In this document: in pieces, positions 52,272 through 61,526 of the stretch | Layout: each line of letters starts with the position of its first letter | Numbering within the stretch: position 1 is the first letter of the stretch | DNA from: an uncultured Planctomycetia bacterium | Lineage (GTDB): Bacteria; Planctomycetota; Phycisphaerae; Phycisphaerales; SM1A02 | Length of the DNA: 64,000 nucleotides | NCBI GenBank assembly: GCA_937871505.1 | Contig: CALMPF010000020.1 | Span: 1-64,000 of the forward strand | Reading direction: 5' to 3' | Position numbers and translations under genes: made by a program | Notes under the pieces: model-generated | Seen by the model: the letters and a program-made list of their open reading frames with translations, nothing else | Database searches by the model: none | Told to the model about the DNA's origin: nothing

Positions 52272-55010
52272 ATGCCGCGCGCCGCGCCGATTCTCCTTGC
52301 CGCGCTCTTCGCGCTCGGCGCCGCGCCCGAGGCGCGCTCGGACGAGGTGGCGGCCTGGCTCGAGCGCCGGGGACTCGTTGAGCTTCTGGCGGCGCATCTC
52401 GAGGAGCGCCTCGAGGCGGCCCGCGATCTTCAGCAGCGCGAGCAGGTCGCGGCCCGGCTGGCGCGGGTCTACGCGCGGATGCTGGAGTCGGGCGTCGGGT
52501 CAGGTTTCGGGTCCGGCATCGGGTCGGGCGGCGAGCGGAGCGTCGCCGAGATCGAGCGGCGCGGGCGCCAGCTCCTCGGCGCCGTTGCGGGTGCGGAGGC
52601 CGAGGAGCTGCGGCTGGCGCTCCTCGGAGCGAGCCATCGTGCCGCGGCCCGGATCGCCGAACGCCGACGGCTGGCGCTGGACGCTCCCGGCGAGTGCGAA
52701 ACGGCGCGGGCGACGCTCGCGCGCATCGTGCCGGAGCTGCGCGATCTGCGATCGTCCCTGCGACGCACGCAGGCGGAGCTCCAGCGCCGCGTCACCCGGG
52801 CGGCGGGCGTGGAAGCCACGCTCCTCATCGAGAAGCTCGAGCGCGCCCAGCGGCACGCGGCGCAGGCGAGCTATCTCAACGGCTGGACCCTCTACTACCT
52901 CGCGTGGATCGGCGACTGCTCCGAGGGCGCCTCGGAGGTGAACCGCGATCTCGTGCGCGAGGCGAAGAGCGCCTTCCTTGAGATCATCGATGCGGTCTCG
53001 GCGGCGCCGCGGCCGGAGGAAGTCTCGTTGGACATGCGCCGTCACGAGCACTACGCCCGCGCCATCCTCGGAGTGGCGCTCTGCCTCGCGCTCGAGGCGA
53101 CGCCCTCCGCCGCGGACGCGTGGATCGACCTGCTCGAGGCGCCCTCGACGTGGCCGCCGCTCCTCGCCGAGCTTCCGGCGTGGCGCCTCGCGGCGCTGCT
53201 CGACGGCAGGCGCTACCTCGAGGCGCGGGAGCACTTTGAGGCCATGCTCGCAGCGGGCGATCCGGAAGTTCCACAGGCGTGGCTGCGCCTCGCCGTCGCC
53301 CGCTCGATCGACGGCACGGGCCGTTCCCGCCACGCAGCGGAGCTCGCGCGGCGAGGAGTCGGCGCCCTCGCGGCGCGCGGCGAGATCGCCCAGGTGCTCG
53401 ACCTCGCCCGCCGCTTCGATCGCGCCGAGCTCTTCGACGCCGCAGGCTTCGTGATGCGCTACGTCCGCGGCCTGCGCGCCTTCGAGCAGGCGCGGGCGCA
53501 CCCGGAGCCGGCCGAGGGCGAAGCGTCGCAGGCGGCCCGGGCGCTCTATTCCGAGGCGTCGACCGAGCTGCTCGCGGCGATCCATGAGCCGGATGCGGCG
53601 GGTTACGGCGATGCCGTCGGCGCCGCGGAGGCGCTCGTCGCGTGGTGTCACTGGTACCGCGGAGAGCTCGGCGCGGCCGCGGTCACCTTCGAGCGGGCGG
53701 CGGATGCGCAGCGCGGCGAGAACTCGGCCGAGGCGCTCTGGATGGCGATTGCGGCAACGGACAGGCTCGCGCGCGCAGGCGACCGCGCGGCGGAGGCGAG
53801 GCTCGTCGATCTCATCGACCGGTTCCTCCAGGAGCACCCGGGATCGCCGCGCGTGCCGAGGCTGCTCCTCCGACGCTCCTTCTCGGTCGATCGACCGACG
53901 CCTCAGCTCGTCGATCGGCTGCTCGCGGTTCCGGCGGGCAGCGAGGAGCAGGTGCTTGCACGGCGGCGCGCGGTGCAGGTCCTCTACGAGCTCTATCGCT
54001 CATCGTCAGCGGCCGACCAGGCGGAGTGGGCGCGCCGACTGGTGGCCGTCGGGGAGAGCGTCGTGGGAGATGATGCGGCGCGGCTGGAGCGGCTCGACGC
54101 GGCGGAGCGCACCGCGCACCTCGTCCGGGTGCGGCAGGTGGTGGAGGCGTCGCTCGACCCATCGTTGGGGCGGAGCGATCTGGCGCTGCGTCTGCTTGAC
54201 GAGCTCGATGCGCTGGCGGGGGCGGGCTCGGACGAGCTTGCCGGCGCTCGCAGCGAGCTGGCGTTCCGGCGCATTCAGGCGCTGCTCGCCGCGGCGAGCG
54301 AGCGCGGTGCGGCGCTCGACCCGCGCACGTTCGCAGAGGCGGAATCCATCGCCCTGGCGATCAGCGCGGCCGAGGACCCGTGGTCGCTGCCCATGGCCCG
54401 ACTGCTCTTCCGCACCGCGGTCGAGCGCCTCCGCGCCGAGGAGCAGGCCGGGGGCGTCGATGCGGCCGGAGCGGAAGCGGCGCCGACGCGGTGGATGCGA
54501 TCGACGTTCGAGTGGGGGCGCCGCGCCCTCGCGAACCACGATCCGCGCGATCCGGCTGCGCTCGCCGAGGCGATGCGCAACGACGCTCGACTGGTCCACG
54601 GTGTTCGGGCGCTCGGCGAGGTGGCCGCGGCGATCGCGGAGGCGGAGCGCGATGCAGAGCTCGCCCGCGACGGAGCCGGCTGGCTGGAGGCCGTCCTGCT
54701 GCTGCGGCCGACGGACTCCGCGGCGCTGCGGAGCGCCGCGATCGCCTCGGCGGTCGCCGAGGATCACGCGCGGGCGGTCGAGCACGCCAGGACGCTGGCG
54801 GCCGGTCTCTCGATCGGCGCCCCGGGGTGGTATGAGGCGAAGTGGCGCCTCGTCGCGTCGCTCGCCAAGCTCGACCCGAAGCGGGCCCGCGCCGTGCTCG
54901 AGCAGCATCGCGCCCTCGACCCGGCGCTCGGACCGTCGCCGTGGGGCGAGCGCCTGCGCGAGCTCGACCGCGTCCTTCCGCCCTCGGTCGCGCGCGGGGA
55001 GGGCGGATGA
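52272..55010 (+). CDS. Large secreted helical-repeat (TPR-like) protein
   Basis: Protein of 912 residues from the ATG at 52272, whose signal peptide MPRAAPILLAALFALGAAPE ends near ARSDEVAAW; an ATG at 52194 would overlap the ExbD stop but adds a basic leader before the signal. The body is almost entirely Ala/Arg/Glu-rich helix pairs of TPR/HAT kind (AIAATDRLARAGDRAAEARL; AIAEAERDAELARDGAGWLE). No catalytic motif. It is probably the periplasmic scaffold moved by, or anchoring, the ExbB/D motor. The stop overlaps the next ATG (ATGA). Confidence 0.78.
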   Translation: MPRAAPILLAALFALGAAPEARSDEVAAWLERRGLVELLAAHLEERLEAARDLQQREQVAARLARVYARMLESGVGSGFGSGIGSGGERSVAEIERRGRQLLGAVAGAEAEELRLALLGASHRAAARIAERRRLALDAPGECETARATLARIVPELRDLRSSLRRTQAELQRRVTRAAGVEATLLIEKLERAQRHAAQASYLNGWTLYYLAWIGDCSEGASEVNRDLVREAKSAFLEIIDAVSAAPRPEEVSLDMRRHEHYARAILGVALCLALEATPSAADAWIDLLEAPSTWPPLLAELPAWRLAALLDGRRYLEAREHFEAMLAAGDPEVPQAWLRLAVARSIDGTGRSRHAAELARRGVGALAARGEIAQVLDLARRFDRAELFDAAGFVMRYVRGLRAFEQARAHPEPAEGEASQAARALYSEASTELLAAIHEPDAAGYGDAVGAAEALVAWCHWYRGELGAAAVTFERAADAQRGENSAEALWMAIAATDRLARAGDRAAEARLVDLIDRFLQEHPGSPRVPRLLLRRSFSVDRPTPQLVDRLLAVPAGSEEQVLARRRAVQVLYELYRSSSAADQAEWARRLVAVGESVVGDDAARLERLDAAERTAHLVRVRQVVEASLDPSLGRSDLALRLLDELDALAGAGSDELAGARSELAFRRIQALLAAASERGAALDPRTFAEAESIALAISAAEDPWSLPMARLLFRTAVERLRAEEQAGGVDAAGAEAAPTRWMRSTFEWGRRALANHDPRDPAALAEAMRNDARLVHGVRALGEVAAAIAEAERDAELARDGAGWLEAVLLLRPTDSAALRSAAIASAVAEDHARAVEHARTLAAGLSIGAPGWYEAKWRLVASLAKLDPKRARAVLEQHRALDPALGPSPWGERLRELDRVLPPSVARGEGG

Positions 55011-58000
55011 GCGCTCGCTCGATCCGACGCTTTCTCGGGCTCCCCGCAGAGGCCGATGACCGCGCCCTGCTCGGGCTTCCCGATGCGCCTGCGCCGATCG
55101 CTCCGGAGCAGATCGTTGCGGCGCTGGCGGAGCGGCTCGCGAAGGTCGATCGACATCCGGGGAGCGACGGTGCCGATGCTCAAGCCGCGCGGGCGGCGCT
55201 GCGGCGCGCCGCCGAGCGGATGGCGCTGGCGGCGGCGCTCGACCCGACGGGCGCGCTGAGCCCGTCGAAGGGACCGAGGGAGCGCTCCTTCGAGCATCGG
55301 CCTGAGTCGCGTGGGCCTGACTCGCATCGGCCTGAGTGGGAGCGGCCTCCCGCGCATCAGCCGGCGGAGCAGCGCCCGGGGGCCTCCGCACCGTCGCGCC
55401 GCCTCGGCCCCGGCGGACCTGTCGCGGGCGCGGAGAGCGGCTTCGAAAGTCGGTCCGAGCCGGGGCGCGCAGCGCCGAGCGCCGCGTCCGATCGCTCCGC
55501 AGCGGGCGCCTCGGGGGCTCCGCGCGGCGCGAGTCCGCGTCCGCCGGCGAGGCACCCCGCTGCGCCGCCAGTCGTTCCGCATCCGGTGCGTCCGTCCCCC
55601 TCGGCGCGACCGATTGCGGAGCCTCTCGTCCTGACCCGCTTCGATCGGATGGTCCTGGCGACGCTGGTGGGAAGCGGGGGCTGGAATCGGCGCAGCCGCG
55701 GGCGCCTCGTCGCGCTCGCGGCGCAGCACGGCGTCGGCGTCGACGGTCTGGTGCGCGTCGTGACCGGTCTCGCCCGGCACGCGCGCACGCTCGGGACCCG
55801 CATCGCGCCGCAGGAACTCGTCGCCGGAGCGACGATGCTCCTGGAGACGCGAAAGGCGGTGCCCTCTCGGCTGGAGGCGGTGGTCGATCGTCTCGCCGAG
55901 AGCGTCGGCGAGGAGCTGCGCAGCGATCGGCTCGGCCCGAGGATCCGCGTCTCGGCGGTCTTCGGGACGATCTCGCTGGCGATGCTGATCGTGCTCTTTC
56001 GCGTGCTCTTCGTCGAGCCGGAGGCGGCGCGGCGCGGGAGCGATCCGGTCGGGGCGAGCACCGGGGCGACGGACACCCCCGGCGACGGAAGCGCGTCGGC
56101 GCTCGACCCCGGCCCGTCGATCGCCGCCGTCGATGGCATCGGCAGCAGGCCGCCATCGCGGCCGACGATCCTGCGACCGCGCTTCGACCGGGTTCCCAAC
56201 TTCCGCGGCGAGCGGCGCCCGGTGGAGGCGCTCGAGCTGGCCGAGGCGGCGCGGGCGCTCCCCGGGCGGCTCGAGCGGCTCTCGCTCGCCGCGGCGCTCC
56301 CCGCCAATGCCCGGACCGCCGCGTTCGAGAACGATTGGTCTGAGTCGCTCCGGGAGGCGGGCGGCGCATGGCCGCTCCTCGATCGCGGCGCCCGGAGGGC
56401 GCTCGTCGGCGGCTTCATCGAAGTCCTCCGCGGAGCGGGCGGGGCGGGCGTCGCCGAGCGCCTGCTGGCGACGCTGGCGCCCGCACCGGGGCCGCCGCCG
56501 GGCGCGATCCCGATGTGGTCTGCGGCCTTCCGCGCCGGGCTCCTCGGGGAGATAGCCGTCCGCGGAGCGGTCCTCGCGCCGGCGACGCTCCAGACTGCGC
56601 GCGACCTTGCGATCGGGGCGCGGCTGGATCGACCGCTCTTCGGATTCGATGACGGCGCGTCGGCGTGGCTGGACCTCCACCTGCCGGCGATGGTGGCGCG
56701 GCTCGCCCGCGCGGACGCGGTCGATGCCCGCGGGGTCTCCTTCGCGGACGACTGGGAGGCGTGGATCGAGGCCCAGCGAGCGCTCGACGGCGATCGCGCT
56801 CGCACGCAGCGCTCGCTCGCCGCGGCGATCGGCGCCCTCCTTCGTTCCGGACTGGACTTCGCGACGACCGGTCCGCCCTCGGATGTGCTGGCCCGGCTCT
56901 GCCGGATGATCGACTTCGGCGATGACTCGGTCGTCCGCGACTCGGCCCTGGAGTGGTTTGTCGATCCGCGCATCTCGGCTCAGGCGCTCTGGGTCCTGAC
57001 GCATCTGCTCCTTGAGCAGGCCAGCGTGCGCTGGATGTCGGAGGAGATGCTCGTCGACTGGGCGGCCACGTCCGACGAGCGACGGGCGGCTCGCGACCTG
57101 GTCGAGTCGCGCTGGCGCCTGGCGGCTGGAGGCGATCGGGAACGGAAGGGGATCGTCCAGGCGGGCGGCGAGATCGTCGCGGGATGGCGGGCGGCGCTGC
57201 GCAAGCTCGAGGCATCGGCGCTCCGCGCCGTCGACGTGCCTGCGCAGGCGCGCCTCCTGCTGCTCGCCTCGATGCTCAACGAGGCGGCCGCGGAGCTCGA
57301 GATCGGTCGCGAGGCGCCCGCGCGCTCGCTCGTGGTGCGCGTCGAGCTCGCGCTCGACCCCGCGGCGGTCGATGCCGCGGATGAGTGGCTTCCGCGCGGG
57401 CGGCTGCCGCTGGCGGTCCGCGGGGAGATCGTCGGGCCGGACGGGAGCTTCGCCCGCTCGATGGCCGACGCCGAACGCAATCCGGAGGCCCAGCTCGGGT
57501 TCCTGCGCCAGCTTCGGCTCGGCTCGGGCGGAGACCTCGGGCCGGTCGATGCCGAAGCGCTGGTTCGGCATGCGTTCCGTCCGTCGCGCGCCGAGGTCGG
57601 CTCGGTGGCCCGCGCCGTCCTGATCGAGACCTTCCGTGCAGGACCGACCGTGGTCCTCGAGATGCTCGACCAGCTCCTCGACGCGACGGCGAACGAGGAG
57701 CTCTCGCAGGTGATCGCCCAGGTGACGGAGCGGGCCCTTCCCTCGGTGCGATCGCCGACATGGCGCAGCGAGGCGCGGCGGGCACTCCTTGAGCGAACGC
57801 TGCTGCTCCAGGCGGACGAGCTGGCCGTCGTCGACGCGCTGGCGCGGTTGATCGGCGAGTCGATTCGCGCTCGGCTGGAGGCGCTCCCGGATGGGGATCT
57901 CAGCCCCGTCGCCGGCGAGGCCCCGCCGGAGGAGCTCCTCCGTCGCGTGGTCGACGGGTGGCGGCGCCGCGCGGACACGATCGTGACGCTCCAGCCGATT

Positions 58001-58444
58001 CCGGCCGGGCTCGCGGAGCTCGATCGGCGGCGCCTGCTGCGGGCGCGACTGGCGACTGGCTCGATCACCGAGTTCGTCGCCCAGCAGTTGGCGCACATCG
58101 ATCTCGCCGCGTACTGCTTCGCGGGGCGCGGGCCGTGGCTGGTCGCCGCGCTCCAGCAGGAGATCGAGGCCGGAGCGATGGAGCGCGAGGGAATCGACAC
58201 CGCAACGGGCCAGGCGCTCTCGGCCGAGCTGACCCTTGCGCGGCTCTGGGAACTCGCCTTCTTCGGATCGCTCGGCTCGGGCGGCGACGCGGTGGCGCTG
58301 CCGCCGGACGAGGCCGAGGAGCCGGGACGCCGAGCCCCCGCCGATGCCGCGCGGCGAGCGCCGGAGACTCAACCGCCGACGCGTGACATCACGCCGATCA
58401 CACCGCCCGACCAGGGCGCACCCGACAGGTATCTCCCGCGATGA
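55007..58444 (+). CDS. Giant single-pass membrane protein with J-like N-terminus
   Basis: Protein of 1,145 residues. The first ~75 residues (RFLGLPAEADDRALLGLPDA; IVAALAERLAKVDRHPGSDG) resemble the J-domain-like start seen in large planctomycete proteins, but no HPD motif is present. A Pro/Ser/Arg-rich linker (90-200) and a helical segment follow, then one membrane helix at about 325-345 (VFGTISLAMLIVLFRVLFVE). The remaining ~800 residues are helical and should be periplasmic. Function unknown; the topology would couple cytoplasm and periplasm in the ExbB/D operon. Overlaps ATGA at both ends. Confidence 0.74.
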   Translation: MSARSIRRFLGLPAEADDRALLGLPDAPAPIAPEQIVAALAERLAKVDRHPGSDGADAQAARAALRRAAERMALAAALDPTGALSPSKGPRERSFEHRPESRGPDSHRPEWERPPAHQPAEQRPGASAPSRRLGPGGPVAGAESGFESRSEPGRAAPSAASDRSAAGASGAPRGASPRPPARHPAAPPVVPHPVRPSPSARPIAEPLVLTRFDRMVLATLVGSGGWNRRSRGRLVALAAQHGVGVDGLVRVVTGLARHARTLGTRIAPQELVAGATMLLETRKAVPSRLEAVVDRLAESVGEELRSDRLGPRIRVSAVFGTISLAMLIVLFRVLFVEPEAARRGSDPVGASTGATDTPGDGSASALDPGPSIAAVDGIGSRPPSRPTILRPRFDRVPNFRGERRPVEALELAEAARALPGRLERLSLAAALPANARTAAFENDWSESLREAGGAWPLLDRGARRALVGGFIEVLRGAGGAGVAERLLATLAPAPGPPPGAIPMWSAAFRAGLLGEIAVRGAVLAPATLQTARDLAIGARLDRPLFGFDDGASAWLDLHLPAMVARLARADAVDARGVSFADDWEAWIEAQRALDGDRARTQRSLAAAIGALLRSGLDFATTGPPSDVLARLCRMIDFGDDSVVRDSALEWFVDPRISAQALWVLTHLLLEQASVRWMSEEMLVDWAATSDERRAARDLVESRWRLAAGGDRERKGIVQAGGEIVAGWRAALRKLEASALRAVDVPAQARLLLLASMLNEAAAELEIGREAPARSLVVRVELALDPAAVDAADEWLPRGRLPLAVRGEIVGPDGSFARSMADAERNPEAQLGFLRQLRLGSGGDLGPVDAEALVRHAFRPSRAEVGSVARAVLIETFRAGPTVVLEMLDQLLDATANEELSQVIAQVTERALPSVRSPTWRSEARRALLERTLLLQADELAVVDALARLIGESIRARLEALPDGDLSPVAGEAPPEELLRRVVDGWRRRADTIVTLQPIPAGLAELDRRRLLRARLATGSITEFVAQQLAHIDLAAYCFAGRGPWLVAALQQEIEAGAMEREGIDTATGQALSAELTLARLWELAFFGSLGSGGDAVALPPDEAEEPGRRAPADAARRAPETQPPTRDITPITPPDQGAPDRYLPR

Positions 58445-59364
58445 CGAGCCGCCCGATGAACAGGGTCCTCGCCTCTCCGGTTCCTTCACCGCCGGGTCGC
58501 GGCGCAATCGGGCACAAGGCGGCCGCACGCAGCGGCACCCGCCCGCTGCCGCTGCGCGCCGCGCTCGCCGCCCTCGCCGTCCCTCTCGCGATCGCCCTCG
58601 CCCGGCTCGGGCACCCGGGCGGCGAGGCCGCGGCGGCGTCGGCGCCGCGAGTCGGCGCGGCGGGCGCGCGCATCGCTGAGCGCTTCGCGGAGCGCCTCGA
58701 AGCCTTGCAGCCGGGCGACCCGCGCGCCTACTTCGAGCTCGGTGAGGAGATCGCCGAGATCGCCGCCGACGACGGGGACCGACGTCTCGCGCGCGATCTC
58801 TTCGCTCGCGCCGGAACGCTCCGCCCGGACGTCTACGGCCGCTCGGCCTGCCTGGCGATCGCGGCGCTCCCGTCGACCGATGAAGCCGAGCGGACGCGGC
58901 TTCGGCTCGCCGCGATGCTCCTGGACACCCGCAGCGGCGGCCTCGCGGAGACGCCGGTGCTCGGGGGCGATGCAGCGTCGGCGGACGCCGCGATCGCTCT
59001 CGCGGAGGGGATGAGCCTGATGCGCCGCGGTCAGGGCGTGCGGGCGCGGCGGCTCTTCGAGCTGCCCGAGGTCGCTGCGCTGCTCGACGCGCAGCGCCAC
59101 GCCCTCGATGTCGCGAGGATCCGCGCCGACACTCAGGCGTACAGGGGGACAGCGCGGCCCCGGATCCTCGAAGAAGAGCTCGCGCGAATGCTCCGCGTCG
59201 AGGCCGGATTGCTCGTCTCCTCGGGTCGTCCATGGTCGAGCGATGTGCTCGTCACGGCGAACCGTCCCCTCGTGGAGGCCGATCCGACGCGGCTCGAGGA
59301 GCTCCTTCAGATCGATGGCGCGTTCGTCTGGTGGCGCCGCGGCGCGTGGCGGCGGGACGGTTGA
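58441..59364 (+). CDS. Unknown secreted protein ending the ExbB/D operon
   Basis: Protein of 307 residues. A hydrophobic signal segment at about 37-56 (LRAALAALAVPLAIALARLG) leads to helical repeats (RAYFELGEEIAEIAADDGDR; AAIALAEGMSLMRRGQGVRA) that look TPR-like, and a C-terminal mixed segment (SDVLVTANRPLVEADPTRLE). No enzyme signature. ATGA overlap with the giant protein makes it the eighth and last gene of the operon. Confidence 0.72.
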   Translation: MTSRPMNRVLASPVPSPPGRGAIGHKAAARSGTRPLPLRAALAALAVPLAIALARLGHPGGEAAAASAPRVGAAGARIAERFAERLEALQPGDPRAYFELGEEIAEIAADDGDRRLARDLFARAGTLRPDVYGRSACLAIAALPSTDEAERTRLRLAAMLLDTRSGGLAETPVLGGDAASADAAIALAEGMSLMRRGQGVRARRLFELPEVAALLDAQRHALDVARIRADTQAYRGTARPRILEEELARMLRVEAGLLVSSGRPWSSDVLVTANRPLVEADPTRLEELLQIDGAFVWWRRGAWRRDG

Positions 59365-59536
59365 CGCGACCGCGCGCATCGCGCCGCAAGACGCAGGGAA
59401 CGTGACGCAGGGAACGTGCGGCCCCGCTCCCGTCCGCCGGGTCCGTGACGCGGCCGATCGGGGGCCCGCATCGACTCCACGAACGAGCGAGGACGGGGGG
59501 GGCGACTGAGAGCGACCGGAGGGAGCGGGCGCGATT

Positions 59537-59690
59537 GGGTCCGACTGGGTCCGCATGGGACCACGTGGAGCCTCCTCGGACCAACCGGGGCCAATTCGGG
59601 GCCAGTTCGGACCAATCGGGGCCAACCGGGGCCAACTGCGGCCAACTGGGAGCAACTGGGATCAATTAGGGTCCATTTCGGCCCTCGTCG
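59537..59690. repeat. Array of 10-11-bp GGNCCAAYYGG-type units
   Basis: About 13 diverged units of 10-11 bp, from GGGTCCGACT at the left to GGTCCATTTCGG at the right; well-kept units include GGCCAATTCGG, GGCCAGTTCGG, GGCCAACCGG and GGCCAACTGG. They fill the gap (59365-59722) between the operon end and the convergent receiver gene. Related to the 11-bp array at 4268-4333. Confidence 0.7.
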
Positions 59691-59722
59691 ATCCCGTTCG
59701 ACCGCGTTGGATCGGGGTCGAG

Positions 59723-60334
59723 TCAGATCGACTCGTCAGGGAGCTGATCCTCGACCTCGCGGACGCCGAGCCGCTCCCGCAGCGCATCGAGCTGCTTCTT
59801 CAGCAGTCGGACGCGGAGGAGCGATCGGACGCGCACGAGCAGCTCGAGCTTGTTGACCGGCTTGGTCAGGAAGTCATCGGTCCCGGATTCGTGGGCTCGC
59901 TCGAGGTCTCCGACTTCGTGCAGCGCGGTGACCATGATCACGACGACGTCGCGGGTCGCCGGATTCGCCTTGATCTTCTGGCAGACCTCGAACCCCGACA
60001 TCTTCGGCATCATCACGTCGAGGAGCACGAGGTCGGGAACCTCGCGCTCGACCGCGGCCACGGCCTCGAGTCCGTCGGCGGCCGTGAGCAGGCGGCAGCC
60101 GAGCCCGTCGAGGTAGGCCTGCATCAGCTCGACGTTCTGGGGGTTGTCGTCGACCAGCAGGATGGTCGCCCCCCGGAGCTCGGCCGGGTCGATCTCGGCG
60201 GGGTCGATGGCCGCCCGACCGAGCCCATCGGGGGCCCGGGGGCCGGGAGCGTGGCCGGGAGCGTGGCCGGGAGCGTGGCCGGGAGCGTGGCCGGGGGCGC
60301 GGCCGGGGTCATGCTGAACGGCGGGGGGGATCAT
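59723..60334 (-). CDS. Stand-alone response-regulator receiver protein
   Basis: Protein of about 203 residues. A disordered start with repeated Pro-Gly-His-Ala is followed by one receiver domain at about 53-170: ATILLVDDNPQNVELMQAYL (acidic pair), phosphoacceptor Asp106 in LVLLDVMMPKMSG, Thr in IMVTALHE and Lys158 in FLTKPVNKLELLVRV. It ends with a coiled-coil-like tail (LLKKQLDALRERLG). No output domain, so it should act through protein contact, like PleD/CheY-type receivers. ATG 60334 was chosen over 60505, whose extra leader overlaps the divergent promoter. No kinase is adjacent. Confidence 0.87.
   Translation of the reverse strand: MIPPAVQHDPGRAPGHAPGHAPGHAPGHAPGPRAPDGLGRAAIDPAEIDPAELRGATILLVDDNPQNVELMQAYLDGLGCRLLTAADGLEAVAAVEREVPDLVLLDVMMPKMSGFEVCQKIKANPATRDVVVIMVTALHEVGDLERAHESGTDDFLTKPVNKLELLVRVRSLLRVRLLKKQLDALRERLGVREVEDQLPDESI
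60241..60300. repeat. Five tandem 12-bp units in the receiver gene
   Basis: GGCCGGGAGCGT at 60241, 60253, 60265 and 60277, with a diverged fifth at 60289. They encode Pro-Gly-His-Ala repeats in the N-terminal tail of the receiver protein; length changes keep the frame. Confidence 0.9.
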
Positions 60335-60500
60335 GGGGGGCAGGGCGGGCGTCACGTGCGGTCGCAGCGGGCTTGGATTCGGGACTCTGGCGCCACCGCT
60401 GAGCGGCCGCAAACGGCCATGATAGGGCGGTCTCTCCCCGAAAGCGCCGGGCCGCGCCAGCGCGGGGGCGGAGCCCGGAGCGCCGCTCCGCAGGGCGGGG

Positions 60501-60529
60501 TTCACAAGATCGAGTGATTTCGGTACACT
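60501..60529 (+). promoter_or_regulatory. Sigma70-like promoter
   Basis: TTCACA (60501-60506), a 17-bp spacer and TACACT (60524-60529) point right. The predicted start near 60536 excludes the upstream GTG at 60514 and supports GTG 60574 for the gene that follows. Confidence 0.6.
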
Positions 60530-60573
60530 TTCGCCTCCAGTCTGAGCGCGGAGCCGCTCACTTTGGCCCTGAC

Positions 60574-61032
60574 GTGAAGCCCACCTACGCCTCCCGCAAT
60601 CCCTGGACGGATCGATTCAACTGCCCGACGGTCGATCGGCTCGCGGTCGGTCTGCCGACCGCGTGCGGACATCTGTTCAAGCTCTCGCGACGGATGCTCC
60701 ACGACTCCGGGTTGCGACTGGAGCACGTGGCCTGGCACGGTGAGTGCTGGCACTGGACGATCGAGTTCCGGCCCTGCGCCACGGCCAGCCCCGCTGCGCT
60801 GATCATCCCTGCGCCGGAGAACCTTCAGCTCGCGATGCCGGTCACGCGCGAGTTCGTTCAGAGCCTGCCGCTGCGGCGGCTCAAGAAGGCGGTGCGCGAG
60901 GGGATCGAGCTTGCCAGCGAGCCGTTCGACACCCAAATGGCGATCTGGTCGATCGCGAGCACCGGACTGGTGTCGGATCTCCAGGATCTGCTCAATCGCC
61001 AGGCCCGACACCTCGCCCGCAAGACGGGGTAG
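60574..61032 (+). CDS. Unknown protein divergent from receiver gene
   Basis: Protein of about 152 residues beginning VKPTYASRNPWTDRFN. It has a Trp/His-rich strand region (WHGECWHWTIEFRP), the conserved-looking AALIIPAPENLQLAMPVTRE, and C-terminal helices (LRRLKKAVREGIELASEPFD; LVSDLQDLLNRQARHLARKT). The layout faintly recalls DUF3788-type small proteins, but I cannot confirm that. No signal peptide or membrane helix. Shares its upstream region with the receiver gene, so the two may be co-regulated. The start was set by the promoter at 60501. Confidence 0.68.
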   Translation: MKPTYASRNPWTDRFNCPTVDRLAVGLPTACGHLFKLSRRMLHDSGLRLEHVAWHGECWHWTIEFRPCATASPAALIIPAPENLQLAMPVTREFVQSLPLRRLKKAVREGIELASEPFDTQMAIWSIASTGLVSDLQDLLNRQARHLARKTG

Positions 61033-61526
61033 CCGCGCGGGGCGTTCGGTCGCCGCCGGAGCACCTCGCCGTCGCGCCGCGCCCGAGGCGCAGAGCCGTG
61101 TCGCAGAGAGTCGGCACGTCGCGCTCGCTCGCAGCCGCGGTGACGCTCGCAGCGCGCCGGCCCATGCCGCTCCTGGGTGAGCGAGCGCGGGGGATACCGG
61201 CACCGCGCGATCGATGGCAGCGCCCTCGTCAGCGCGGAGGAGGCGCTCCCGTCGCGGGCGCGCGTCGATCGCTCCAGCGCAGGTCGGCTCCTGCTGCAAG
61301 CGTCCGAAGCGGCGTTTCACGGCGTCGGGCTCCGCGCCCCGCACGTTCCCCGCGGTCGGGGTCAGAAGGCTCGCAGCGGGGTCTCGGCGCCCCGCCCGCG
61401 TCGCTTCTGCTCGTGAGACATCCGCTTCGGTCGCTCGCGCGACGAACCCAGGCTGCGCCGGAGCGCGAGAGGCGATGGCACCCTCAGGCGCTCCCGCCTC
61501 GGGCGGGTGCACTCCTCGGCCTGTCG
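61033..61526. other. Gene-free convergent gap
   Basis: About 490 bp between two convergent genes. Open frames here have no start signals or motifs. A small hairpin (CCCGCC 61493-61498 with GGCGGG 61502-61507) close to the stop of the next minus-strand gene may serve as its terminator. Confidence 0.45.

Noticed and set aside
60514-60573. Earlier GTG start for the gene at 60574
   Set aside because: The GTG at 60514 lies between the -35 and -10 boxes of a good promoter, so it would not be transcribed.
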